Shown: positions 1 to 6,264 of the stretch, piece by piece
How positions within the stretch are numbered: position 1 is the first letter of the stretch
Layout of the letters: the number at the start of each line of letters is the position of its first letter
Assembly: GCA_009785545.1 (NCBI GenBank)
Contig: WQWD01000097.1
Span: 1 to 8,326, forward strand
DNA: 8,326 bases
Direction: 5' to 3'
Source of the DNA: Treponema sp.
GTDB lineage: Bacteria; Spirochaetota; Spirochaetia; Treponematales; Breznakiellaceae
The notes under the pieces: generated by a model
The model's database searches: none
The model's input: the letters and a program-made list of their open reading frames with translations, nothing else
What the model was told of the DNA's origin: nothing
Program-made: the position numbers and the translations under genes

Positions 1-19
1 ACGCCCATTTTTTGATTAC

Positions 20-48
20 TTGTGTTTTCCAATCGTCTTTATTATAAT
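20..48 (+). promoter_or_regulatory. Probable sigma-70 promoter of the pilZ-HEAT-comEC operon
   Basis: A perfect -10 hexamer TATAAT lies at 43-48, with TTGTGT at 20-25 as -35 (first three bases match the consensus) and a 17-nt spacer. The predicted transcript would start near base 55, giving a leader of about 30 nt before the start signals of the PilZ gene. I see no convincing gene in bases 1-60. This is the only promoter-like site found before the three overlapping genes that follow. Confidence 0.6.
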
Positions 49-77
49 TAAGTATTACTGATTTGAGAATGGACTTG

Positions 78-90
78 TGAGGTAATTATT
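78..90 (+). promoter_or_regulatory. Shine-Dalgarno and ATT initiation site of the PilZ gene
   Basis: TGAGGT at 78-83 is a good Shine-Dalgarno sequence. Five nt after its GAGG core (79-82) comes the in-frame codon ATT at 88-90; another ATT is at 85-87. Between the in-frame stop TGA (64-66) and the first in-frame ATG (229) there is no ATG, GTG or TTG in this frame, yet the frame encodes a clear membrane anchor. ATT is a rare but known initiator (E. coli infC). Confidence 0.5.
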
Positions 91-1179
91 AATTTAATTT
101 TATATTCGATTTTAGCCGTTTTTTTTCTCGCTCTGGTCTACTTCTTAACAAAGGCAAAAAAAGAGGGTTCAGGCAACTGGATTCAATTTTTTACCAAAGG
201 AAAAGAGGCAGGTTTTACCATTAAAGATATGGAGCAATTAAGGCGTGTCGTATCGAATTGCAGTATCAAAGATCCGGGCTCTATATTTCTTTCGCAAAAA
301 CAATTTGAAATAGTAATACGTTCTGTTGTAGATACGATCCGGCTTTCCGGAGAGAGCGATGATCCTCAGGTTCAAAATTTTCTTGCGAGACTTTTTGATT
401 ATTACAAAAAAATTGAAATGGCTGCTTCTGAAAATAAAAGCCGCATTACCAATTCACGGCAGATAAGCGAAGGGCAAGTCCTTAAAATTCTTGTTTCGGG
501 AACCGGAGTTTTTAAATCCGAAGTTGTAAAAAATGTCGGAAATTTTCTTACTGTTTCACGTCCTGTAAGCAACAAGCGCTCCACGTCAATGCAATGGCAT
601 GGGCAAAAAATATCAATTTATTTTTGGAGAGAAGATGATGCCGGTTATGTTTTTGACACAGAAGTTGTTGATGAAGTTTTTTCTAAAGGAATTTCTTCGT
701 TAAAAGTTGAACACGTTGCTAATCTTTCCAGAACACAGAAGCGTAAATCTATGCGTGTTAAATTTAATAAAGCGGCGTTTCTCTACCTTGTTAATGATTC
801 CGATAATCCGCACCAGTTGGAAAAATCTCCGGGTCTTCGGTGTATGCTTGAAGATATTTCCGATTCCGGCTGTGCTTTCAGGGTTAATGGACAGGCTTCC
901 GCCGGAATGAGGTTTAAGGTGCAATTTTCGATTAACAGAGTTCCTGTTTGTATGCCTGCTACAGTTCGTTCGGTGGATTATTTTCATGAGACAAATACTT
1001 CGATTGTCCGTATGGAATCCGATCCTCTTCCAATCGTTACCCGCAATCGCATACTGTGTGAAGTTTTTAATTTGCTTCCCGAATACGATGAAGACGAGCT
1101 GCCATTCAGGGTTTTGGAGGAAGAAGCTGACGCAGAGCAGGGCAGTTCTGTCGGTCAGATGGAGTCTGTGAATGTGTAA
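88..1179 (+). CDS. Membrane-anchored PilZ-domain (c-di-GMP binding) protein
   Basis: This is a probable cyclic-di-GMP receptor. Numbered from the ATG at 229, the protein has 316 residues. Residues 1-80 are mostly helical, residues about 85-165 form a YcgR-N/FlgZ-like beta region, and a PilZ domain follows at about 168-280. Both PilZ signature parts are visible: RxxxR at R172-R176 (in QKRKSMRV) and DxSxxG at D209-S211-G214 (DISDSG). The tail is acidic. The frame is open upstream of ATG 229 and encodes a strongly hydrophobic stretch (NLILYSILAVFFLALVYF) followed by a lysine-rich stop-transfer sequence, so I place the start at the ATT at 88, giving about 364 residues with one N-terminal transmembrane anchor. 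The conservative start is ATG 229, which lacks a good Shine-Dalgarno sequence. Its stop overlaps the next gene by 8 nt, so the two are probably co-transcribed. The PilZ identity is firm; the start and the downstream partner are inference. Confidence 0.85.
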   Translation: MNLILYSILAVFFLALVYFLTKAKKEGSGNWIQFFTKGKEAGFTIKDMEQLRRVVSNCSIKDPGSIFLSQKQFEIVIRSVVDTIRLSGESDDPQVQNFLARLFDYYKKIEMAASENKSRITNSRQISEGQVLKILVSGTGVFKSEVVKNVGNFLTVSRPVSNKRSTSMQWHGQKISIYFWREDDAGYVFDTEVVDEVFSKGISSLKVEHVANLSRTQKRKSMRVKFNKAAFLYLVNDSDNPHQLEKSPGLRCMLEDISDSGCAFRVNGQASAGMRFKVQFSINRVPVCMPATVRSVDYFHETNTSIVRMESDPLPIVTRNRILCEVFNLLPEYDEDELPFRVLEEEADAEQGSSVGQMESVNV

Positions 1180-2374
1180 ATATCGCTGCCTCGTTTTATT
1201 ATTTGTTTTTTTGTCGTTTAACAGTTTTGGCGAAACAACTGTAGCGCAGAATTATTTGCAAAGATTTATCATGGCAGACATGACCGGAAAAATCGAGATA
1301 CTTCAAAATGTATTTTCCAATCGCGCAGAGCTTAAGCAAACCCAAGCCGCTGTGCTTTATAAACATTCACTGCGTTTTGTTTTAGATAATTTTTTGAGTT
1401 TTGATGATCTTAATGACATGAATACAATTTCCGGAATTGCGATACAAGGCTTAGTTCATGAAAATCGTGTCGGAGAAATCGATGTTTTTTATGTTCTTAA
1501 TCTGTTATGGGAACTTTTTAACGGATACCCTGAGCCGGAAATTAAAGCTGAAATTGCCGTTGCCTTGGGTTATATCGGGAGAGGCAATCGTGTTTTAATT
1601 GACAGCCTTAACAGTTATCTTAAAAATAAAAATGATTCGTTCAGAGCCGGTGAAACAGTTGATTATATCGTTGTATCTGCCATTATTTCCGCACTTATGG
1701 AATTAGGCGACAGCACTTCATATCCGGCTCTTTTTAGTATTATTAGTTCGAATTACCCGGAAGTAATCGTCTCAGAAGCTTTGGGTGCTTTGGAAATTAT
1801 TCCCGGAGATTTATCTCGATTTTTGTTAAACGCCATTGAGACATATCCTCCCAACGAAAAATTCAGTGCGTTCAGAATTGCAACAAGCAGTGACAGGTTC
1901 AGCGTATCGGAACGAGGTCTATTGGCTGAAGCTGCTTTAACGCAGGGGCTTTTGTCTCCTATAAACGAAGGTAATGCAGATTTGGATGCGATGCGTTATG
2001 CCGCTGTTTTGGAGCTTACCCGGCTAAGATGGACTCGTGCAAACACACTTGCGATCAGGCATTTCCACCGTGTGCAGGCTGATCTTCTTCAGAACAATGT
2101 TCCCAAAGGACGCTTGCTTGAAGCAATCGCCTGTCTTGGAGCAGTCGGAAATTCAGATGCCGCCTTTATACTTGGTCTTCAGCTTGATTTAATAAACTTA
2201 GAAATGAGGGCTTCCGGATTTTATAACCCGGAAATTACTCTGGCGGTTGTCAAAGCTCTCGGTCTTATCGGTGATAATGCCGTTTTTGGAAAATTACAAA
2301 CAGTTATCAATCTGCCGTTTACGGACAATATCGTCGCTGCTGCGAAGGAGGCGGCAGATCGCCTAAGATGGTAA
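1172..2374 (+). CDS. Exported HEAT-repeat-like protein
   Basis: The 400-residue protein begins with a signal peptide (residues 1-20, hydrophobic core LVLLFVFLSF, likely cleavage after SFG, no lipobox cysteine), so it should act in the periplasm. The rest is almost all helical. Recurrent hairpin-like units of the ARM/HEAT type fall near residues 122-150 (PEIKAEIAVALGYIGR), 164-192, 195-222, 310-345 and 352-380 (PEITLAVVKALGLIGD). Such solenoids are usually protein-binding scaffolds; no catalytic motif is visible. GGAG at 1161-1164, 7 nt before the ATG, is the ribosome binding site. The gene overlaps the PilZ gene by 8 nt and the comEC gene by 7 nt, so translation is probably coupled. The specific role is unknown. 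Confidence 0.75.
   Translation: MCKYRCLVLLFVFLSFNSFGETTVAQNYLQRFIMADMTGKIEILQNVFSNRAELKQTQAAVLYKHSLRFVLDNFLSFDDLNDMNTISGIAIQGLVHENRVGEIDVFYVLNLLWELFNGYPEPEIKAEIAVALGYIGRGNRVLIDSLNSYLKNKNDSFRAGETVDYIVVSAIISALMELGDSTSYPALFSIISSNYPEVIVSEALGALEIIPGDLSRFLLNAIETYPPNEKFSAFRIATSSDRFSVSERGLLAEAALTQGLLSPINEGNADLDAMRYAAVLELTRLRWTRANTLAIRHFHRVQADLLQNNVPKGRLLEAIACLGAVGNSDAAFILGLQLDLINLEMRASGFYNPEITLAVVKALGLIGDNAVFGKLQTVINLPFTDNIVAAAKEAADRLRW
2345..2351 (+). promoter_or_regulatory. Shine-Dalgarno AAGGAGG with unusually long spacing to comEC
   Basis: A perfect AAGGAGG lies inside the end of the HEAT-repeat gene, but 16 nt separate it from the comEC ATG at 2368. No alternative in-frame start lies closer to it, and the ATG at 2368 begins a good membrane segment. 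Initiation is therefore probably helped by coupling with termination of the upstream gene at 2374. Confidence 0.4.
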
Positions 2375-3864
2375 AACCTGTTGTTTGTACTGCTATAGCT
2401 GCTGTTATTGGGTTTTATGTTTTATCTTCTGTTCATGATGTCATAACAATAATAGTATTATTGCTGTCGATTATTATTTTGTCTCTGTTTAATGTTCTGA
2501 CTTCCATCGGAGAACATATCGAGAAAGAATTTGTCCGCAGTTTTAGAATCATGGCTGTTTGCTGCACGGCGTTTGCGGCAGGGCTGGTAATTGGGTTATG
2601 CGCAAACGAAGCTGGAAAAAACATAATTCGTTTTGGAATCGAAGAAAACAGAATCACCGGCATTGAAGGCGTATTACTGGAAGATCCAAGGGTTCTTCCC
2701 GGCGGCAGTATCATGGCGGCTGTTTCCTTACGTGAAAGTTTTTCTGCGAATAGCTCAAATCTTTCTGGAATGCAGGAAAGTGTGCGTGTCAGCAGCTCCG
2801 GCGAAATCACGTTATTTTTTCCGCAGGAAAATCTGGCAAGGCTGCGTGAATTCGGGCGGGGGACTCGTATTTTCGCCGAAGGCAATTTGCGTTCCACCGA
2901 GCACTTGAGGTATAGCGGCTGGAGTTTTAGTGCATATTCCCTGCATATTACACAGCCGGCTCCGGCGATTGAGCAAATGCGCACAAACATCAGGCTTAAT
3001 TTGCTGGAACGTTTTGACGGAAAACAGTGGGGCGGGCTTGCGCTTGCTTTATTGGTTGGTATCAGGGATAACCTTGACTCAGGTCTTACCGCCGCATACA
3101 GGGATGCAGGGATTGCCTATGTTCTTGCGTTATCAGGTATGCACCTTGCGATAATAGCGGCTGTAATCGCTTTTCTGTTAAAAAAACCTTTGGGTTTAAA
3201 AGCCGCCTCAATTATCGGGGCTGTAATTATCAGTTTGTACTGTTTGTTTGTCGGGCCTATGCCCAGTTTAATTCGTTCGGCTATTATGTATCTGTTAGGT
3301 GTAATCGCTGTACTTGGGGCTCTGCCAAAAAAATCAATTCCGATTTTAAGTCTGGCATTTTTAATACAAATAATTGTAATGCCGTCATCAGGAAACACAA
3401 TTTCATTCATGCTTTCTTACCTTGCTCTTTTGGGAATACTGATAACCAGCCGTCATGTTGTGTGTATTTTCAGGGGACTCATACCTGATTTTGTTTTACA
3501 GCCTTTCGCTATGTCTGTTGGAGCATTTTTAGCGACAGCCGCCATTTGCAGCTTTTTCTTTGGTTTTATCGCTCCAATTGGAATAATTGTCAGCCTTGTA
3601 ATTATCCCTCTAATAACAATTTTTATGATAGGCTCAATGATTTGGCTTGTATTGGATTTGTTGTCAATATCATTTATTCTTGATTTTCCGCTTTTGTGGA
3701 TATACCGCTTAATGGAAATGGTTATATCTATTGCGGGCAATGTTCCGGGTATCAGAGCCGACCCATTTATTGTACTTGTTGTTTCGCTTGTTTTATTGGC
3801 CTTAATAACGTTTCTTGATTTCAGACGCAGAGAAGGGATACTCAAACTTAAACCGTTTTCTTGA
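2368..3864 (+). CDS. comEC: ComEC/Rec2-family inner-membrane channel protein, short form
   Basis: Members of this family form the inner-membrane channel for single-stranded DNA in natural transformation. This 498-residue protein has two or three N-terminal membrane helices (about 5-20, 25-45, 62-78). A soluble segment (about 85-200) follows, in the place of the OB-fold/DUF4131 region. The competence domain runs from about 220 to the end, with many membrane helices. Family signatures are visible: ALLVGIRDNLDSGL at 227-240, the LALSGMHLA motif at 253-261, and PSLIRSAIMYLLG at 299-311. The C-terminal metallo-beta-lactamase-like domain of full-length ComEC (about 750 residues) is absent: the protein ends in FRRREGILKLKPFS after its last helix. 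The stop is intact, so this looks like a natural short form. It overlaps the upstream gene by 7 nt. Whether the organism takes up DNA is not shown here. Confidence 0.9.
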   Translation: MVKPVVCTAIAAVIGFYVLSSVHDVITIIVLLLSIIILSLFNVLTSIGEHIEKEFVRSFRIMAVCCTAFAAGLVIGLCANEAGKNIIRFGIEENRITGIEGVLLEDPRVLPGGSIMAAVSLRESFSANSSNLSGMQESVRVSSSGEITLFFPQENLARLREFGRGTRIFAEGNLRSTEHLRYSGWSFSAYSLHITQPAPAIEQMRTNIRLNLLERFDGKQWGGLALALLVGIRDNLDSGLTAAYRDAGIAYVLALSGMHLAIIAAVIAFLLKKPLGLKAASIIGAVIISLYCLFVGPMPSLIRSAIMYLLGVIAVLGALPKKSIPILSLAFLIQIIVMPSSGNTISFMLSYLALLGILITSRHVVCIFRGLIPDFVLQPFAMSVGAFLATAAICSFFFGFIAPIGIIVSLVIIPLITIFMIGSMIWLVLDLLSISFILDFPLLWIYRLMEMVISIAGNVPGIRADPFIVLVVSLVLLALITFLDFRRREGILKLKPFS

Positions 3865-3869
3865 AAAGA

Positions 3870-3988
3870 GAGGCTGTCCCAAAACTTCAGTTTTTGGGAC
3901 AGCTTCCTTAGATTTAAATGAAAAAGCGGCATTTATGACGCTTTTTCGGAAGCCTGCCTCAAAACTGACCGAGTTTTGGGACAGGCTC
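3870..3988 (+). repeat. 119-bp MITE-like palindromic element with terminal inverted repeats
   Basis: The ends are inverted repeats: GAGGCTGTCCCAAAACT at 3870-3886 and AGTTTTGGGACAGGCTC at 3972-3988, matching at 16 of 17 positions. Each end also folds on itself: 12 perfect bp at 3873-3884 with 3892-3903, and a 16-bp imperfect stem at 3951-3966 with 3972-3987. A third hairpin lies between them (3920-3928 with 3939-3947), enclosed by GCTTCC/GGAAGC (3902-3907 with 3948-3953). AAGA flanks the element on both sides (3866-3869 and 3989-3992), a possible 4-bp target duplication. It begins 5 nt after the comEC stop and encodes no convincing protein. It may be a non-autonomous transposable element or REP-like unit, and may also act on mRNA ends. 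Confidence 0.75.
3920..3947. terminator. Possible weak bidirectional terminator hairpin
   Basis: GAAAAAGCG (3920-3928) pairs perfectly with CGCTTTTTC (3939-3947) around a 10-nt loop. This has the A-tract, GC core, T-tract layout of bidirectional intrinsic terminators. The GC core is only 3 bp, so it would be weak. It lies between comEC and rsmA, where a transcription break is expected, but it is also simply the middle of the palindromic element. Confidence 0.3.
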
Positions 3989-4017
3989 AAGAACTAAAGA
4001 ATATTTTTAAAATAACC

Positions 4018-4025
4018 TATACAAT
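4018..4025 (+). promoter_or_regulatory. -10 box of rsmA (possible leaderless start)
   Basis: TATACAAT at 4018-4025 contains a TACAAT hexamer (4020-4025) ending exactly 6 nt before the ATG at 4032. Transcription would start about at the ATG. No Shine-Dalgarno sequence precedes this ATG, which fits a leaderless transcript. No good -35 is present at the usual distance, so the case is weaker than for asnS, which has the same spacing. Confidence 0.4.
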
Positions 4026-4031
4026 ATCTAT

Positions 4032-4940
4032 ATGCTTAACTACAACTCAGCCGCAGCCCTTCGAACGTTCCTTGATCAAGAAGGCTTGGGAATGCAGAAA
4101 AAGTTCGGACAAAATTTTTTGATAAACCCAAAAATCAGACAGACGCTTGTCGAGGCGCTTGGGGCAAAAAGCGGCGATGAAGTGTGGGAAATCGGACCGG
4201 GGCTTGGTGCAATGACAGCGCTTCTTCTTGAAAAAAGTTTTTCCGTTAAAGCGTTTGAAATCGATTTGGGGTTCATCCGTGTTTTAAAAAAATTATTCGC
4301 CGAAGAAAACCGCTTTGAATTAATCGAAGGGGATGTGTTAAAAACATGGCAGCAAGAAACGCCTGCTCCTTTTTTGTTAGGCAATCTTCCGTACAATGTT
4401 GCCGCAACGCTCTTGGCGAATTTCATCGAAAAGGGCTGCGTTTTTTCCCGCATGGTTGTCACTGTTCAAAAAGAAGTTGCTCTTCGCATGACGGCGGCGG
4501 CTGGTTCCAAGGATTATTCGTCTTTTTCGGTATTGTGCGCTTCTGTGTACAATACAAAACCACTGATGACAATAACGCCTTCTTCGTTTTTTCCGCAGCC
4601 TAATGTTGACAGCATGGGAGTTCTGCTCGAAAAAAAACTGCCTGTTAAAAACGGAGAGCCGTCGGAGTACCCAGAATACCCAAAGGTTTTTTACCCGCTT
4701 GTCCGTTCGCTTTTTGCCGCCAGAAGAAAAACGGTTAAAAACAACCTTTTTAGTTTTTTGCTTTCCCGAAAACAGGTTTTTAGCCAAGGGAAACCATTGA
4801 CAGACGAAATGACAAGGGAAATGTGTACTGCAATTTTGGAAGAAAACGGGATAAAAGAAAACCAAAGGGCGGAAAATATGGGGATTGATGAATTTTTGTC
4901 ACTTGCAAAAACCCTTGAGAATATGCGAATATATAGGTAA
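4032..4940 (+). CDS. rsmA: 16S rRNA (adenine-N6,N6)-dimethyltransferase RsmA/KsgA
   Basis: This enzyme uses S-adenosylmethionine to dimethylate the two adjacent adenines (A1518 and A1519 in E. coli numbering) near the 3' end of 16S rRNA, late in small-subunit assembly in the cytoplasm. The 302-residue protein has the family motifs in order: KKFGQNFL at 23-30, SAM-binding EIGPGLG at 53-59, the acidic E76-D78 (FEID), D101 (EGDVL), and the catalytic NLPYN at 118-122. Then come VQKEVALRM (145-153), FFPQPNVDS and the C-terminal LFAARRKTVKNNL. The start at 4032 is chosen because the residues before GQNFL resemble spirochaetal homologues as I recall them. A later ATG at 4092 (Met21) would remove that helix. 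Loss of KsgA is known to give kasugamycin resistance. It is first in a five-gene run; its stop overlaps the ribosome binding site of the next gene. Confidence 0.95.
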   Translation: MLNYNSAAALRTFLDQEGLGMQKKFGQNFLINPKIRQTLVEALGAKSGDEVWEIGPGLGAMTALLLEKSFSVKAFEIDLGFIRVLKKLFAEENRFELIEGDVLKTWQQETPAPFLLGNLPYNVAATLLANFIEKGCVFSRMVVTVQKEVALRMTAAAGSKDYSSFSVLCASVYNTKPLMTITPSSFFPQPNVDSMGVLLEKKLPVKNGEPSEYPEYPKVFYPLVRSLFAARRKTVKNNLFSFLLSRKQVFSQGKPLTDEMTREMCTAILEENGIKENQRAENMGIDEFLSLAKTLENMRIYR

Positions 4941-4945
4941 GGAAG
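4939..4945 (+). promoter_or_regulatory. Shine-Dalgarno that fixes a TTG start for the YggS-family gene
   Basis: AAGGAAG begins in the rsmA stop codon and lies 8 nt before TTG at 4954. The homologous N-terminus of the family (short lead, then a VAENFAKI-type helix) starts there, so TTG is preferred over the in-frame ATG at 4885, which lies within rsmA. Confidence 0.7.
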
Positions 4946-4953
4946 ATCAGAGT

Positions 4954-5685
4954 TTGACAGTTGCCGAGAATTTCGCCAAAATACAGGAGCGTGTTTTTAA
5001 GGTTTGCGATTCGGTTGGCAGAAACCCTGATGATGTAACCATCATGGGGGTTACCAAGTTTATACCAAAAGAGCAGATCATCGAGGCTTACAACGCCGGT
5101 GTTCGTTATTTCGGTGAAAGCAGGGTGAAGGAAGCGGCGGAAAAATTTGCCGGTTTAAAAAAAGAGTTTCCCGGCTCTCAGCTTCACTTAATTGGCTCTT
5201 TGCAGCGAAATAAAGCGAAGCAATCGCTTGCCTTGTTTGATTGTATTCAGTCGGTAGACAGGATAGCGCTAATCGAAGAGCTGGTAAAGCAAGCTTTGTT
5301 AAGGCAGACTTGCAGGGAAAACGAGTTTGTAAAGCAGACTCCGAGTCATATTTTGTTTGAGCTTCATACGGGAGAGGAAACAAAAAACGGTTTTCCAAAC
5401 CTTGATGAATTGTTCAGGGCGGCGGAATTGGCTTTGAACAGCTCATGTCTTAAACCGTTGGGGCTTATGACGATGGCTCCGTTTACCGCCGATACTGCGT
5501 TAATTCGTGCTTCGTTTAGAAGGCTTGTTACCGCTCGGGATGAATTGGAAAAGCGTTTTCCTTCGGGAAATTCAGCTTTAAAAAACTGGGATATTCTTTC
5601 CATGGGAATGTCAAATGATTTTGAAATTGCCATAGAGGAAGGCTCTAATCTTTTAAGGATTGGCAGCGCGATATTTAAGGAATAG
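4954..5685 (+). CDS. YggS/PROSC-family PLP homeostasis protein
   Basis: This family binds pyridoxal 5'-phosphate without a known enzymatic turnover and helps balance PLP and amino/keto acid pools in the cytoplasm (E. coli YggS, human PLPBP). The protein has 243 residues from the TTG start, close to the family norm. It is a single alanine-racemase-like barrel. Visible motifs are GVTKFIP with the probable PLP lysine K35, RYFGESRVKEA at 51-61, HLIGSLQRNKAK at 78-89, ELHTGEETKNGF at 136-147, GLMTMAP at 170-176, and the phosphate-binding end LSMGMSNDFEIAIEEGSN with RIGSAIF at 235-241. The third residue of the usual FGEN motif is kept, but Asn is replaced by Ser. A polar linker at about 113-132 looks slightly expanded. 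It begins 13 nt after rsmA and ends 6 nt before the next gene, so it is surely in the same transcript. Confidence 0.92.
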   Translation: MTVAENFAKIQERVFKVCDSVGRNPDDVTIMGVTKFIPKEQIIEAYNAGVRYFGESRVKEAAEKFAGLKKEFPGSQLHLIGSLQRNKAKQSLALFDCIQSVDRIALIEELVKQALLRQTCRENEFVKQTPSHILFELHTGEETKNGFPNLDELFRAAELALNSSCLKPLGLMTMAPFTADTALIRASFRRLVTARDELEKRFPSGNSALKNWDILSMGMSNDFEIAIEEGSNLLRIGSAIFKE

Positions 5686-5691
5686 AGGACA

Positions 5692-6264
5692 ATGAATAAA
5701 GGGCAAGAAATAATGAAAAATTTCGTTTTGATATTTTTAGTTTTCTCATTGTTGTTGACGCCTTTATCGCAGGCGGCAGCTCAGGCTCACATTCAGGTTC
5801 AGGAAGAAGAAAGAGAATTGCTTGGCGGTTTTGACGTAACAGGTTTTCCTCAATGGGCAAAAGATCTGCGCCGTTGGAACATCATTACCTTCGGGCTTTT
5901 TCCATTCAGTATGTTTTTTACAACATTCACTACTGATATGATTCGCTGGAACAATGCCAATAATTTTGATTTTTCATCAGCGGGAAGGCGTTATGCGCCA
6001 TGGCCGTTAAAATCTGCAGGCGGTGCAGAATTGACAAGTGATGAATACAGGCGGGTTGTTTTGATTGCTGCCGGATTGGCGGCAAGTGTCGCTCTTGTTG
6101 ATTTAGCAATTGTCAGAATCAGACGGGGCAATGAACGCCGCCGCCTTGAAGCCAGACCTGCAGGAACAATAGTTATCGAACGAGTACCAATGTTTGTTTC
6201 CGAAGAAGATGAAGCCGAAATCAGCGTTTATGATCATCCTGACAATTTTAATGATGACGAATAA
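5692..6264 (+). CDS. Hypothetical membrane-associated protein
   Basis: I do not recognise this 190-residue protein. It begins with a signal-peptide-like segment (FVLIFLVFSLLLTPL, residues 11-25), with likely cleavage after the AAAQA region near residue 32. A hydrophobic aromatic segment at about 64-80 (IITFGLFPFSMFFTTFT) and a clear transmembrane helix at about 122-141 follow. Right after that helix comes a strongly basic stretch (RIRRGNERRR, 143-151), then an acidic tail ending in DNFNDDE. The positive-inside rule suggests the tail is cytoplasmic. A second start at ATG 5713 (Met8), preceded by AAAGGG, gives a more typical signal peptide; the choice is open. AAGGAA at 5677-5682 serves the first ATG with 9-nt spacing. 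The gene shares one base with the next start (TAATG), so translation is coupled to the pseudouridine synthase. Confidence 0.7.
   Translation: MNKGQEIMKNFVLIFLVFSLLLTPLSQAAAQAHIQVQEEERELLGGFDVTGFPQWAKDLRRWNIITFGLFPFSMFFTTFTTDMIRWNNANNFDFSSAGRRYAPWPLKSAGGAELTSDEYRRVVLIAAGLAASVALVDLAIVRIRRGNERRRLEARPAGTIVIERVPMFVSEEDEAEISVYDHPDNFNDDE

Noticed and set aside
2..61. Open frame at the left edge ending in TGA at 59-61, possibly the tail of an upstream gene
   Set aside because: Only 19 codons with an unremarkable, low-complexity product, and it overlaps a good promoter. Not enough to call a gene.
2433..3932. Long antisense open frames opposite comEC (2433-2990, 3117-3410, 3453-3932)
   Set aside because: The sense strand encodes a clear ComEC protein. 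The antisense products are compositionally odd and show no motifs or start signals.
3815..3997. 60-codon open frame on the + strand covering the comEC end and the palindromic element
   Set aside because: It overlaps comEC in another frame and most of its length is the repeat itself, so the frame is a by-product of the palindrome. No ribosome site or recognisable domain.
4377..4865. 162-codon antisense frame opposite rsmA
   Set aside because: rsmA motifs are unmistakable on the + strand. The antisense product is a very basic, aromatic-rich shadow.
4885..4953. ATG at 4885 as start of the YggS-family gene, inside rsmA
   Set aside because: The added 23 residues are rsmA sequence in another frame. 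A good Shine-Dalgarno sequence and the family N-terminus point to TTG 4954.
5281..5345. Near-repeat GTAAAGCA(A/G) in the YggS-family linker (5283 and 5329)
   Set aside because: Short and imperfect, probably chance or local drift in a variable linker; the reading frame and fold motifs are normal.
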